Translations under genes and position numbers: made by a program
Notes under the pieces: model-generated
Database searches by the model: none
What the model was told of the DNA's origin: nothing
The model's input: only the letters and a program-made list of their open reading frames with translations
Shown here: piece after piece, positions 1 through 9,937 of the stretch
How positions within the stretch are numbered: the first letter of the stretch is position 1
How the letters are laid out: each line of letters begins with the position of its first letter
Assembly: GCA_022841795.1 (NCBI GenBank)
Contig: JALHQU010000010.1
Span: 1-64,000 of the forward strand
Source of the DNA: Fimbriiglobus sp.
Lineage (GTDB): Bacteria > Planctomycetota > Planctomycetia > Gemmatales > Gemmataceae
Reading direction: 5' to 3'
DNA: 64,000 bases

Positions 1-1
1 C

Positions 2-187
2 TTCTGCTACCCGGACGACTACACCCACACCCACATCCGGCACAACGCCGTCGGCCGGCTGGACCGGGTGCCGGTCCGCCCGACGTTCGAGGTGGTGTTC
101 GCGTTCGACCCGGCGGTCGGGGTGCTGGAGACGTACTGCCCCGGCCCGCGGGCGGGGCGGGAGTGGGTGGAGGGGCTGTTCGTCGAT
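2..187 (+). CDS. 3' part of an unrecognised gene, broken at about position 185
   Basis: The plus-strand frame that starts at position 2 encodes about 62 residues (beginning FCYPDDYTHTHIRHN and containing PTFEVVFAFDPAVGVLE). Every codon up to about position 183 ends in G or C, which marks genuine coding in this genome. After that point the frame stays open, but the wobble signal is lost because it runs antisense to the kinase gene. The gene begins left of the window and appears to lose its natural C-terminus at the junction. I do not recognise the family and propose no function. Confidence 0.4.
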
Positions 188-3100
188 CGGGGCGGCGGGG
201 TCGGCCTTGATTGCCTTCTCCCAGTCGGCGAGATCAGCCCGAAGCCACTCCCGCGCCTGGGTCCGCCACTTCGCCCGCTCGGCGTCGTCCAGACCGGCGG
301 CGTCCCCTTGCCCACAACCGGCCAGGGCGGCGGACACCGCGGCGATGCTCCGGCGACCGGTGCGGAAGTCATCGGCCAACTTCGGGCTGACCCGAAAGGC
401 GTCTGCCGTCAGTCCGGCTGCCGTTCGGGGGCGGTTCGCCACCTGGCACGCCCCGAGCACGCCCAACCGCTCGTCGTCGTCCGCCGGCGGTCGTGTTCCG
501 TCCAACAGTTCGGACAGGTTCGGCAGGACGATCCGCCCGGCCTCGCGGCGGAGTACATGGCGAATCCAACTGTCGTGATCGATCGCCTGGTTCATCCGCC
601 AGTCGTAGGCCGAGATGGCCGCCGCGAGCGTCTTCCGCGCCTCCGCCTCCTGGCCGTTCTTGTGGAGGGCCATGGCCAGCACCAACCGCGGGGTCGGCCC
701 CGGCATCTTGGCCGCGTCGCCCCGCAGGGTGGTGATGGCCTTCTCGAACTGCCCCTGGCGGTACTCAGCCAGCCCCCGCACGAACTGGTAGTGCGGGTGG
801 AACCCGCCGGCCGTCTTGCGGTCCACCGCCGCGGCTCGCCCGGCGAGGGCCACGGCCTGATCGAATTCGTGGGTGTCCGAGGCGGGCAGGAGCAGGCACG
901 CCCGTGCGGTTCGCTCGGCGGTGGTCGGGTCGGTCGTCTTGCCGAACCGTTCGAGCAGCGCGGTGCGGGCGGCGCGGTAGTCGTCCTCCGCCCTCAGGAA
1001 CAGGCATAGCTCGGCGTAGCCGTACCAGGCGTCGTGTTCAGGCGGGTCGAGGTCGAGTGCAGCTTGCCACGTGCGGCGGGCGTCCCCCGTCCGCCCGTGG
1101 CGGAGGAGGAACTCCCGCAGACCCGTCTGGGCGGTAAGGTCTCGCGGGCCGTGCCGAACCGCGAGCCGGTGGGCGGCCTCCGCCTCATCGATCCGGCCCA
1201 GCCCATCCAAGCAGCGGCCGGCGATGGAATGCCACAGGGGCAAGTCCGGATAGCGGCGGAGCCCCCACTCGGCGTACCCAAGCGCTTCGGCATACTTCCG
1301 TTGTTCGAGGAGGACGTGGGCGAGACTGGACCGCGGCGCAGCAGCCGTCGGGTCCAGTTCCGCCGCCCGCCGGAAGTGGGCGACGGCCTCCACGGCGGTC
1401 TCCGACGACGGGTCGTTCGACAGATCCAATAGGGCCGACGCCAGGTTGTGATGGCCGATGGCAGACCCCGGACGGATCGCCACCGCCGCCTGGAAGTACC
1501 GGACCGCCTGACCCGGCCGACTCTGCCTGTAAAAGATGTAGCCGAGCGTGATGTTGACCCAATAGTCGTTCGGGTGGGCGCAGTGGACGTTGCGGAGCAT
1601 TGGGATCTTCCGCGGGTGGTCGTAGGGCAACTCGCTGGCGACCGCCAGGAGCAGCGCCAGGGCCGACTCGGCTTCCGGCATGGAGTCGATCTGCCGGACC
1701 AGGGCCGCTTGATCCGAGCGGACGCGGAGGTCGCGGGCACCGCTCCGCCAGCCGGTCGGGTCCGACCTCGTGTCAGACGACTGAGCGACGTGCAGCACCC
1801 ACTTCTTGCGGGCCTCCCCTTTGGCGACCGAGGACCAGTGGTCGAGCGCGGCCACGACGGCGTCGGGGATGTGCGTCGCCCGGATGCGGCCGGCGACGGC
1901 GGCCGGGTCCTCGTGAACGTGTCCCAGGCCGGCGTCCCGGAACGCCTCCTCGTAGGCGCTAGCGTACCGGGCGGCATCGCGGCTGCCGTAGCCGTCAGTC
2001 AGCCCGAGGTGGATGGCGTCAAGTCGGTCGGCGAACGCCAGGTCGTGTGCGGCGCGGGCGACTCGCTCACGCGAGTCGCCCGGATGGCGGTCGCCGAGTC
2101 GCCCCCGCGCCCGCTCCAGCGCGGCACGGGCCTGCGGCCAGGCGGACCGCCGCAAAGCATCCTCCGTCTCCGCCAAGTCGTCGTTCACGGCCCGTTCGAC
2201 GGCCGCCAGGTCCACCGCCGCGGCCCGCTTCGCGGCTTCCCGCTCGGAGTATGTCCACGCCCCGACGCCGATCAGGGCGAGCGTGGACAATGTGGCCACC
2301 GCCACCGAGGCCGACAGGACCGGCCGGCGACGAACCCGCCGGGCCAGCCGAGCCGCCGGACCTTCGGGCCGCGCCGCGATGGCCTCCCCGTCCAGAAACC
2401 GGCGGAGGTCCTCTTCCAACCCCGCCGCCGACTGATACCGGAGTCGAGGTTCCTTCACGAGGCACTTCAGGCAGACGGTTTCCAGATCCTGCGGGACTCG
2501 TGCGTTCAACCGCGACGGGCGGACCGGGTCCTGTGTAACCACGCGATAGATCGTCACCGCGGCGTTCCCGGCCTGAAACGGCGGCCGCCCCGTCAGCAGT
2601 TCGTACAGGATCGCCCCGAGCGAATAAATGTCCGCGGGCGGGCCAGGCGGGGACTTGTTCTCCCCGGCCTGCTCGGGGGCCATGTAGCTCGGGGTGCCGA
2701 CGGCGGTGCCTGTCCGAGTTAGCCCCGCCTCGCCCTCGAGCCGCCGGGCCAGCCCGAAGTCGGTCACCTTGGGCACTCCGTCCGCCGTGAGCAGGACGTT
2801 CGCCGGCTTCAGGTCGCGGTGGACGATCCCACTCCGGTGTGCGGCCTCGACCGCCCCGGCCAGGGCGGCCACCAGAGAAGCGGCCTCCCGCCCTGGGAGG
2901 GGAGCGCCGGTCAGTTTCTGCGCCAGGCTACCCCCCTCGACGTACTCCATCGTGAAGTACGGCCGCCCGCCCGCGTCGCCGACGTCGTAGACCTGCACGA
3001 CGTTCGGGTGCCGCAACGCCGCGACTGCCTCGGCCTCCCGCCGGAACCGCTCCCGCTCCCGCGGGCCGGAGCGCCCCCCGGCGAGAACCATCTTGAGGGC

Positions 3101-3394
3101 GACCACCCGGTTGAGCCGGACGTGCCGGGCGCGGTACACGATCCCCATCCCCCCGCGCCCCAGTACGGCCTCGATCTCGTAGCCCGGAACCTCCGGCCAG
3201 GCCGCCGCCGCGGAATCCGACCCGCCGTCCGGTGGGAACAGCGCGTCGAGTTCTTCCCGCGCCTGGCGCATCTGCCGCCACCTCTCGCGGACGGCGGGCA
3301 GGAGTTCGACGCGCGACCCGCACACCTCCTCCGGGGTGGCGTCGGAGTCCGACAGGCGGTCGAGCAGATCCTGAACACGCGGGTCGTCGGGCAT
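186..3394 (-). CDS. Ser/Thr protein kinase with transmembrane segment and TPR-rich C-terminal region
   Basis: The start is ATG at 3394, preceded by an AGGAGGA Shine-Dalgarno 7 nt upstream. The kinase domain lies at about residues 70-340. It has a glycine loop (GRGGMG, 79-84), the ATP lysine K101, an intact HRDLKPAN catalytic loop with D194, and DFG with D212. A predicted membrane helix follows at about 355-377. The remaining roughly 690 residues are helical repeats of TPR type, for example around 590-760. The 27-bp gap to the upstream ECF sigma gene (3422-4039) suggests an operon, an arrangement common in Gemmata-like planctomycetes where the kinase may control the sigma factor. The frame has no stop up to the window edge. 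Native coding appears to stop near 186, roughly 25 residues short of the usual end of such kinases. Confidence 0.9.
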
Positions 3395-3421
3395 CGCATT
3401 CCTCCTGTCCGCGGGCCGGTG

Positions 3422-4039
3422 TCAGGTCGGGTCGATCAGGGCGGCGCCCGGGCGGAGGTCGCCGAGCCGCTCCGTCAGCAGTCGCAGCCCGCGGTCCAGC
3501 CGCCGCTTCACCGTCTTGACCGCGACGCCGAGCACCTCCGCCGCCTCCACCTGGGTCAGCCCCTGCACCCGGACCAGGTCGAACGCCTCCCGCTCGTCGG
3601 CCGGGAGGGCGTCGATCGCCTCGATCATCCGCCGCCCGTCCGGGGACAGGCCGGAGTCGCTGTCGCCCGGTGCCGGGAGCAGGTCGCCGGCCAGCTCGCC
3701 GGCGCGTGGCTCCCCATCCAAGCGTCGGGCCAGGTCATTCAACTCCCAGCGGGTGTGCTGGGCGGCCAGGCTGAAGAACTGCCGAACGGAGGTGGGGCGG
3801 GCTTCCCGCAGGGCCTTCAGCAACCGCTCGACGACCGCCCCGAGCATCTCGTCGGAGTGGACGTTGAGCGGCGGGCGGGCGAGCCGCGGGTACCCGCGGT
3901 GAAGGACCGACGCGCACAGGTGGTGGAGCCGGCGGGCGGCCCGGTCGAGCAGGGCGCGGACGACCGGCTCGGCCGGCTCGCCCCCGGCCAGTTCGTCCAG
4001 ATACCGCTGCACCACAAAGCTGGTGCGGTCATCGGCCAT
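3422..4039 (-). CDS. ECF-family RNA polymerase sigma factor
   Basis: The 205-residue protein has sigma region 2 at about residues 25-115 and region 4 at about 135-185. The region 4 helix-turn-helix reads LTQVEAAEVLGVAVKTVKRR. Region 3 is absent, as in ECF factors. No anti-sigma gene is adjacent. The next gene downstream, 27 bp away, is a Ser/Thr kinase, so phosphorylation control is plausible but inferred. The start is ATG at 4039 and the Shine-Dalgarno is weak. The gene diverges from the isochorismatase gene at 4183. Confidence 0.88.
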   Translation of the reverse strand: MADDRTSFVVQRYLDELAGGEPAEPVVRALLDRAARRLHHLCASVLHRGYPRLARPPLNVHSDEMLGAVVERLLKALREARPTSVRQFFSLAAQHTRWELNDLARRLDGEPRAGELAGDLLPAPGDSDSGLSPDGRRMIEAIDALPADEREAFDLVRVQGLTQVEAAEVLGVAVKTVKRRLDRGLRLLTERLGDLRPGAALIDPT

Positions 4040-4182
4040 GGCGGTCTCGCAAACCGGGCGACGGTCGAGGTGCTACCCACGATCGTACCCGGATCGGTGT
4101 CCGCCCGCCACGCTTGAGAGAGTGAACCGGAAGGCGCACCCCGGCTCCCGAACCGAGTCCTCGACCCATCAGGAGTGAAGAC

Positions 4183-4869
4183 ATGGCCGCAGGCAACAAG
4201 TGGATGATCGACCCCGACGACGCCGTCATGCTGCTGATCGACCACCAGAGCGGGCTGTTCCAACTGGTCCGGGACATCGACCTGCCGGTGCTCCGCTCGC
4301 ACGCGACCGCGCTCGCCAAGCTGTCGTACCTGGCCAAGCTCCCCACCTTCACCACGGCGTCCGTCCCCGACGGGCCGAACGGGCCGTTGATCCCCGAAAT
4401 CCATCAGTCCAACCCCGACGCGGTGTACATCCCGCGGACCGGCCAGATCAACGCCTGGGACAACCCGAAGTGGGTCGAGGCCATCGAGAAGACCGGCCGC
4501 AAGACGCTCCTCATCGCCGGCACCCTCACGAGCGTCTGCATGGCGTTCCCGGCGCTCAGCGCCGTCGAGGCCGGGTACAAGGTGTTCTGCGTCGTGGACG
4601 CCTCCGGCAACTGGAGCAAGATGGCGACCGACCTCGCCATCGCCCGCATCACGCAGGCGGGCGTCATCCCGATCGACATGAACGCCCTGATGGGCGAACT
4701 CATGGGGACGTGGAACCGCCCCGACGCCGCGGACTTCGCGGCGGTCGCGGTGGAACACATCACCCCGGCCTACCGCGCGCTGGCGGAGAGTTACGACAAG
4801 GCGCAGAGCGTGCAGAAGGTCGGCCGCGAGACCAAGCTCGACAAGCTGGATGTCGTAGGCAAGAGGTAG
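4183..4869 (+). CDS. Isochorismatase-fold cysteine hydrolase (YcaC-like)
   Basis: The 228-residue cytosolic protein has the isochorismatase-like alpha/beta fold. The expected catalytic triad is visible: D20 (LLIDHQSG), K107 (GRKTLLIAG) and C119 (TLTSVCM). Its length and spacing fit the YcaC-related hydrolases, which are mostly of unknown physiological substrate. A Shine-Dalgarno AGGAG lies 8-9 nt before the ATG. A paralogue sits at 9934-10638, so the locus has two such enzymes bracketing RidA, NTF2-like, MDR and amidohydrolase genes. This suggests a small-molecule degradation or detoxification region. The substrate cannot be assigned from sequence. Confidence 0.88.
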   Translation: MAAGNKWMIDPDDAVMLLIDHQSGLFQLVRDIDLPVLRSHATALAKLSYLAKLPTFTTASVPDGPNGPLIPEIHQSNPDAVYIPRTGQINAWDNPKWVEAIEKTGRKTLLIAGTLTSVCMAFPALSAVEAGYKVFCVVDASGNWSKMATDLAIARITQAGVIPIDMNALMGELMGTWNRPDAADFAAVAVEHITPAYRALAESYDKAQSVQKVGRETKLDKLDVVGKR

Positions 4870-4983
4870 CTCGGAGAGTGGAGCACGCCGAGCCAGACGC
4901 TCCACCTGGCCGACGGGGCACATAGACTTTCTGGGGACTCGAAGCGATCCGCTCTGGAACGATGGTTGCGGGGGGTTTCCATC

Positions 4984-5379
4984 ATGGGTACACGTCAAGC
5001 AGTTTTCCCGGACCGTCCGCACGCCCTCTATCGACGGCATGGCTACTCGCCCGCCATCCGTTCGGGCGACCTGCTGTTCGTCTCCGGAATGGTCGGCGCC
5101 CACGAGGACGGCACGCCCGAGCCCGACCTCACGGCCCAGATTCGACTCGCCTTCGACAGCCTGCGGGCGGTGCTCGGGAAGGCCGGCTGCACGCTCGACG
5201 ATGTGGTCGATGTCACCCTGTTCCTCGTCGATCCCGACGTGACCGCCGGGCCGGTGATCGAAGCGTTGGCGACGGCCTTCCCCGGTGAGCCGAAGCCGAA
5301 CGCGACGGCGGTGGGGGTGACGTGGCTGTCGGGCTTCCGGTTCGAGATCAAGGTCATCGCCCGTATCCCGCAGCAATGA
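4984..5379 (+). CDS. RidA/YjgF/UK114 family protein
   Basis: The protein is about 131 residues. It carries the RidA signature regions, with a central SGDLLFVSGMVG stretch and a C-terminal block ending in FEIKVIARIP. RidA enzymes hydrolyse reactive enamine/imine intermediates to ketoacids and ammonia and usually act as trimers. The canonical arginine region near the end is replaced by NATAVGVTWL, so this may be a RidA subfamily without classical deaminase activity. I prefer ATG 4984 because a G-rich ribosome binding site lies about 8 nt upstream. A TTG six codons earlier (4966) is also in frame. Confidence 0.8.
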   Translation: MGTRQAVFPDRPHALYRRHGYSPAIRSGDLLFVSGMVGAHEDGTPEPDLTAQIRLAFDSLRAVLGKAGCTLDDVVDVTLFLVDPDVTAGPVIEALATAFPGEPKPNATAVGVTWLSGFRFEIKVIARIPQQ

Positions 5380-5473
5380 TGGGGTACTTCGTCGGCGGAC
5401 TCCCGAGACTCCCAGGCCGTGCTCTTGTAGGGCCGTTCCGCCGGGCATCCGCTTGACTCCAGGAGCCGCTGCC

Positions 5474-5848
5474 ATGTCGGAGAACAACAAGGCGGCACTT
5501 GTGGAGGCGAACGCGGCCGTCACACGCGGCGACTACGAGGGGTTCTTGTCATTCTGCACCGACGACACGCTCTGGGTGTTCGTCGGGGACCGGACCCTCC
5601 GGGGGAAGGAGGCCGTCCGCCGGTGGATGGCCGCGACGTGCCGTCAGGGGCCGCCGGGGTTGACGGTCGATCACCTGATCGCCGAGGGCGACTTCGTCAC
5701 CGCCCTCGGCGGGGTGAGCACGCGGAGCGAGGACGGGAAAGTGGCCCACCACTCGTACTGTGACGTCTGGCGCTTCCGGGGCGGCAAGATGGCCGAACTG
5801 AAGGCGTTCGTAGTCGAGAGCGAGCCGGGGAGTCCGTCCGAGGCTTAG
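5474..5848 (+). CDS. NTF2-like / SnoaL-like domain protein
   Basis: The 124-residue protein has the compact cone-shaped NTF2-like fold pattern. A helical N-terminus (ALVEANAAVTRGDYEGFLSF) is followed by strands with CTDDTLWVFVGD and a RGKEAVRRWM helix. A beta-sheet core then ends in WRFRGGKMAELKAFV. Family members include ketosteroid-isomerase-like enzymes and small-ligand binding proteins, and the activity here cannot be inferred. AGGAG at 5461 supports ATG 5474 as the start. It lies in the same direction as the RidA gene, 94 bp downstream. Confidence 0.8.
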   Translation: MSENNKAALVEANAAVTRGDYEGFLSFCTDDTLWVFVGDRTLRGKEAVRRWMAATCRQGPPGLTVDHLIAEGDFVTALGGVSTRSEDGKVAHHSYCDVWRFRGGKMAELKAFVVESEPGSPSEA

Positions 5849-5874
5849 AAGCGGTTCGTGCCTGGAGCGTTCCG

Positions 5875-6882
5875 CTACGAGATGCGAGGGGGGAGCGCAA
5901 CAGTTTCGCCCGCCACAGCGATCGCGATCTTGCCGCGGAGTGCGTACGACCGCCTGTTCTCCAGGAGCTCATGAGCCTCGCCCATTCGAGCGAGCGGAAG
6001 AGTCGCGCCGATGACCGGCTTCACGAGACCGCGCTCGACCAGCGTGGTGAGCGCGTCGAGCTTGCCTCGGTTCTGTCGTGTGAAGACGAAGTGATAGGCG
6101 GCGTTCCTGCCCCACGCCTCGATGAGGTTCTGCGGCCGCGCGATATCGACGATGCTGACGACGCGTCCGAAGTCGGCGAGCGTCAGCGGGCTTCGTGTGA
6201 GCGTGTCGCCACCGACCGTGTCGAAGACGACATCGACCCCCTTGCCTCGCGTCATCTCGGCCACGGCATCGACGTAGTCCGTCGAAGTGAAGTCGATCGC
6301 CGCATCCGCTCCGAGGGACCGCACAAACTCATGTTCGCCGGCTTTCGCGGTGGTGATCACTCGTGCGCCGATCGCCTTCGCGATCTGGATCGCGATCGTG
6401 CCGACACCGCCCGCGCCTCCGTGGATGAGGATCGTCTCCCCCACGGTGAGCCGAGCTCGCGTCACCAGGGCCTCCCAGACCGTTCCGCCGACGAGAGTCA
6501 GGCTCGCCGCCTCCAGGTGACTGAGGTTCTCCGGCTTCCGGCCGACGAGGTCGACGTCGGCGACGTGCTGCTCGGCGTAGGAGCCGGGGCCGCCGAAGAT
6601 CCGGGGCGTGTAGTACACCGCATCGCCGGCACGGAACTCGGTCACGTGGGATCCGACTTCCTCGATCACGCCGGAGATGTCGTGCCCGATGATCGCCGGG
6701 AGCGGCACATGAACCGCGTAGTCTCCGCGACGGATCTGACAGTCGAGCGGGTTGACGGCGGTCGCGTGGACGCGGACCCGGACCTGGCGGGGTTCGACTT
6801 GCGGTACGGAGACGTCGCGCAGCTCGAACGCATCGGCCCCTCCGAAACGGGCGAGCACAACGGCCTTCATCAGATCAGTCAT
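5875..6882 (-). CDS. MDR-superfamily NAD(P)H-dependent oxidoreductase (quinone oxidoreductase-like)
   Basis: The protein is about 335 residues from ATG 6882. It has an N-terminal GroES-like domain ([10 protein letters not shown] through [12 protein letters not shown]) and a Rossmann domain with the dinucleotide motif GGAGGVG at about residues 153-159. It lacks the cysteine cluster that binds structural zinc in classical alcohol dehydrogenases, so it fits the zinc-free quinone reductase-like branch. A longer in-frame extension upstream of M1 has composition unlike the family and was not used. Base composition is noticeably less G/C-biased at the third codon position than in neighbours (many codons such as gct, gat, aca), which hints at acquisition by transfer. 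The gene converges on the NTF2-like gene. Confidence 0.85.
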   Translation of the reverse strand: MTDLMKAVVLARFGGADAFELRDVSVPQVEPRQVRVRVHATAVNPLDCQIRRGDYAVHVPLPAIIGHDISGVIEEVGSHVTEFRAGDAVYYTPRIFGGPGSYAEQHVADVDLVGRKPENLSHLEAASLTLVGGTVWEALVTRARLTVGETILIHGGAGGVGTIAIQIAKAIGARVITTAKAGEHEFVRSLGADAAIDFTSTDYVDAVAEMTRGKGVDVVFDTVGGDTLTRSPLTLADFGRVVSIVDIARPQNLIEAWGRNAAYHFVFTRQNRGKLDALTTLVERGLVKPVIGATLPLARMGEAHELLENRRSYALRGKIAIAVAGETVALPPRIS

Positions 6883-7054
6883 CTCGGTGTTCCGAATCGT
6901 GGTTCTGGGTGCGCGACGCGCCGGGCGAAGGCCCAGTACGACGGTATCATCACCTCGTCCCCCGCCACCGAGGCCACGCCACAGACGCACCGCGAAGGGG
7001 ACGACCGACGTCCCCTTCGCGGCAACCGGCCGTTCGGTTGGTCTCTCGGTGTGG

Positions 7055-7801
7055 TCACTTGCCTTTTGACGAGTACGGCTTCGAGTCCCGCGCTTTGACC
7101 GCCGCCTCCGCCTGGTCGATCGCCTTCGTCACGCCCGCCACCGTCTCGTCGTAGTACGCCGGGCCGGCCTCCACCCGCCACTCGTCGAGCGTGTAGGCCT
7201 TCGCCAGCCCCTGGCTCTGAAGCCGCCGCTCGGTGTCGTAGGCCAGGAGCATCCCCCGGATGATGGCGGTCTCGACGTCGCCCGTCTTGAACGCCTCGTT
7301 CCCCTGGTCGCGGAGGAGCGGGGCGAACGCCACCTTCGTCGCGCCCACTGCCGCCGCCTGCCGGAGCGCCGTGCGGCCCACCTTCTCCATCAACTCCAGG
7401 GACAAGTCCTTCTCGTCGCCCAGCCCGACGAGGAGCAGCTTCTTCGCCTTGATGGTGCCGTCCGGGCAGTCAATCAGGACGGTTTCGAGGGCGTCGCCGC
7501 CGAACTCGCCCCGCTCCCGCAGGGCGGCGATCACCCCGCCGAGGTTCTTGTCCAGTTCGACCGGGGCACCCTGCATCTTCTTCACTCCTTCCTTGGTGTA
7601 CCGGAAGTAGCAGACCACCTGGAGCGGCACGTCGGCGGTGGACGGCCCTTCCATCCGCACCTTCAGTGCCACCCGATCCGGCCCCTGGAGAGTGGTCTCC
7701 TTCACGGCGGTCGCCGGGTCTGTAGCGGTCGCACATGGGGCCAAGAGCCGACCGATGCCGATCAAGAGGGCGAGTGCGAGGGGGTACTGGATGCGAGTCA
7801 T
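7055..7801 (-). CDS. Secreted stand-alone M17 peptidase N-terminal domain protein
   Basis: The 248-residue protein begins with a Sec-type signal peptide (about residues 1-26, ending CATATDP). The rest resembles only the N-terminal macro-like domain of M17 leucyl aminopeptidases. It includes the stretch [19 protein letters not shown] and the helix [20 protein letters not shown]. The catalytic C-terminal domain with the metal ligands is missing, so aminopeptidase activity is not expected. The domain may bind nucleotides or peptides or act as a regulator. ATG 7801 is preceded by CGGAGA. The gene lies 80 bp downstream of the amidohydrolase gene in the same direction and may share its operon. Confidence 0.8.
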   Translation of the reverse strand: MTRIQYPLALALLIGIGRLLAPCATATDPATAVKETTLQGPDRVALKVRMEGPSTADVPLQVVCYFRYTKEGVKKMQGAPVELDKNLGGVIAALRERGEFGGDALETVLIDCPDGTIKAKKLLLVGLGDEKDLSLELMEKVGRTALRQAAAVGATKVAFAPLLRDQGNEAFKTGDVETAIIRGMLLAYDTERRLQSQGLAKAYTLDEWRVEAGPAYYDETVAGVTKAIDQAEAAVKARDSKPYSSKGK

Positions 7802-7881
7802 GATGCGTCTCCGGGGTTCTGATGTTGTGGGTGATGCGGTCGGTGAAGAACTTCAGCGGTGTTGGTCAGGTTGTCGGGGCG

Positions 7882-9714
7882 TCAGAACGCCCAGCACGAA
7901 CACCCGCCGGTCCCCCAGAACGGGCCTTCGCGGGTCGGGTTCGCCGGGCCGAACAGCCGGTGGAGGAGGCCGTGGAGGTGCGACCCGTGGGAACAGCGGG
8001 CCGAGTGGGCGTGCGGCACGCCGGCTTGATACCCGCCGTACGTGGCGACCGGGGACCAGTCGGGGGTGACCGGGAGCGGTGGCGGGCCGTGTCCGGCGAA
8101 CGGCTCGGCCGCGTACACGACCTTCCCGCCGACGACGGTGAGGACCGACTGGATGCCCTTGATCTCCTCCTCGGGCACGCCGAAGTAGTCGGCTGACAGG
8201 ACGGCCAGGTCGCCGAGTTGTCCGACCGCGAGCGCGCCCTTGCCGGCCTCCTCGCCGGACAGCCACGCGGACCCCTGCGAATAGAGGCGGAGGGCCGTCG
8301 CCCGGTCGAGCCGGTTCGCCTCCGGGTAGAGGGCCAACCCGCCCACCGTTCGCCCGGACACGAGCCAGTAGAGCGACACCCACGGGTTGTAGCTGGCCAC
8401 CCGCGTGGCGTCGGTGCCGGCCCCGACGGGGATACCCATCGACAGCATCTGCTTGATCGGCGGGGTGTGCTCGGCCGCTTTCGCCCCGTAGCGGTCCACG
8501 AAGTACTCGCCCTGGAACGCCATCCGGTGCTGGACCGCGATACCGCCGCCGAGCGCCTTGATCCGCTCCAGGTTCCGCTCGGTGACGGTCTCGGCGTGAT
8601 CGAAGAACCACCGCAGGCCGGCGAACGGCACCTCGCGGTCCACCGCCTCGAACACGTTCAGGATGCGGGAAATCGACTCGTCGTAGGTGGCATGCAGGCG
8701 GAACGGCCAGCGGTGCTCGGCCAGAAGCTTCACCACCCGATGCAGTTCGCCCTCCATCCCCGGCGCGAGGTCCGGGCGGGGTTCGAGGAAGTCCTCGAAG
8801 TCGGCGGCCGAGAAGACGAGCATCTCGCCCGCCCCGTTCATCCGGTAGTAGTCGTCCCCGGCCCCGGGCTTCGTCATTCCGACCCACTTGGTGAAGTCCT
8901 CCAACTCGCCCTTCGGCTTTTGGGTGAACAGGTTGTACGCCACCCGCACGGTCATCTCGCCGCGGCGGTGCAGGTCTTCGATGATGGCGTAATCGTCCGG
9001 GTAGTTCTGGAACCCGCCTCCGGCGTCGATCGCGCTCGTCACCCCGAGCCGGTTCAACTCGCGCATGAACTGGCGGGTCGAGTTCAGTTGGTACGACGGC
9101 GGCAACTTCGGCCCCTTGGCCAGCGTGTTGTACAGGATCATCGCGTCCGGCCGGGCGATGAGGATGCCGGTCGGGTTGCCCAGCTTGTCCCGCTGAATCT
9201 CTCCGCCGGACGGGTCCGGGGTGTTCTTGTCGTACCCGACCGCCCGCAACGCCGCCGCGTTCAGGATGGCCCGGTCATACAGGTGGAGGAGGAACACCGG
9301 CGTGTCCGGCGAGACGGCGTTGATCTCGGCGAGTGTGGGCATCCGCCGCTCGGCGAACTGGAACTCGTTCCAACCGCCGACCACACGCACCCACTGCGGC
9401 GGCGGCGTCCGCTTCGCCTGCTCCTTCAGCATCCGCAGCGCGTCGGCGAGCGACGGCACCCCGTCCCAGCGGAGTTCGAGGTTGAAGTTCAGCCCGCCGC
9501 GGATCAGGTGCAGGTGCGAGTCGTTGAGGCCGGGGACCGCCCGCCGCCCGGCCAGGTCGATCACGGCGGTGGCAGGGCCGCGCAACTTGAGCACATCGGC
9601 ATCCGTGCCGGTCGCGGCGACCCGCCCGCTGGCGAACGCGACGGCCGCCGTCTCCGGCGTGGAGTCATTCGTGGTGATTTTGCCGTTGTGCAGGATCAGG
9701 TCTGCGGTGATCAT
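7882..9714 (-). CDS. Amidohydrolase-3 family metal-dependent hydrolase (YtcJ-like)
   Basis: The 610-residue protein follows the YtcJ/amidohydrolase-3 layout. An N-terminal beta-sandwich strand (ADLILHNGKI) is followed by the metal motif NDSHLHL (H67, H69), a TIM barrel, DHAETVT near the middle, GAGTDATR as the late metal-binding loop, and a C-terminal sandwich strand (GQLGDLAVLSADYF). Such enzymes hydrolyse amide or ester bonds of unknown small substrates. The last 50 residues are unusually rich in His, Cys and Gly (HAHSARCSHGSHLHGLLH, then CSCWAF), which could bind metal. The start overlaps the preceding small membrane gene by 50 bp, consistent with an operon with the isochorismatase at 9934. 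Confidence 0.87.
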   Translation of the reverse strand: MITADLILHNGKITTNDSTPETAAVAFASGRVAATGTDADVLKLRGPATAVIDLAGRRAVPGLNDSHLHLIRGGLNFNLELRWDGVPSLADALRMLKEQAKRTPPPQWVRVVGGWNEFQFAERRMPTLAEINAVSPDTPVFLLHLYDRAILNAAALRAVGYDKNTPDPSGGEIQRDKLGNPTGILIARPDAMILYNTLAKGPKLPPSYQLNSTRQFMRELNRLGVTSAIDAGGGFQNYPDDYAIIEDLHRRGEMTVRVAYNLFTQKPKGELEDFTKWVGMTKPGAGDDYYRMNGAGEMLVFSAADFEDFLEPRPDLAPGMEGELHRVVKLLAEHRWPFRLHATYDESISRILNVFEAVDREVPFAGLRWFFDHAETVTERNLERIKALGGGIAVQHRMAFQGEYFVDRYGAKAAEHTPPIKQMLSMGIPVGAGTDATRVASYNPWVSLYWLVSGRTVGGLALYPEANRLDRATALRLYSQGSAWLSGEEAGKGALAVGQLGDLAVLSADYFGVPEEEIKGIQSVLTVVGGKVVYAAEPFAGHGPPPLPVTPDWSPVATYGGYQAGVPHAHSARCSHGSHLHGLLHRLFGPANPTREGPFWGTGGCSCWAF

Positions 9715-9937
9715 CCGTCGGGTCTCCGTGAAGAGCTTCGAGCCGGTGTCCGAACAGTCGCGTCAGGGCCGGCATGACGCACCACGTCAAGCCGGCCACC
9801 ATCGCCGTGTTGAACGCCAGGAACCCGGCGAACCACGGCCAGCCGGCGATCAGCGAGCTCAGGGTGAAGGTGAGCGCGACCGCCGTGACGTTCACCCCGA
9901 TCCACGTCAGGATCGCCTCTTTCCATCGCGGGGTCAT
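9665..9937 (-). CDS. Small two-helix membrane protein
   Basis: The 90-residue protein has two predicted membrane helices (about residues 10-32 and 34-58, the latter WFAGFLAFNTAMVAGLTWCV) and a short charged tail. The block WKEAILTWIGVN... VMPALTRLF resembles the membrane tail found at the end of some antibiotic-biosynthesis-monooxygenase-type proteins, but no monooxygenase domain is present. Its ATG overlaps the stop of the isochorismatase gene in an ATGA arrangement, so translation is probably coupled. Its 3' end overlaps the amidohydrolase start by 50 bp. The function is unknown. Confidence 0.65.
   Translation of the reverse strand: MTPRWKEAILTWIGVNVTAVALTFTLSSLIAGWPWFAGFLAFNTAMVAGLTWCVMPALTRLFGHRLEALHGDPTDDHRRPDPAQRQNHHE

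Noticed and set aside
19-372. Minus-strand frame covering the left window edge as the kinase C-terminus
   Set aside because: Codon wobble in 1-183 fits plus-strand coding. The minus-strand translation there has shadow-like composition rich in Arg, His and Pro.
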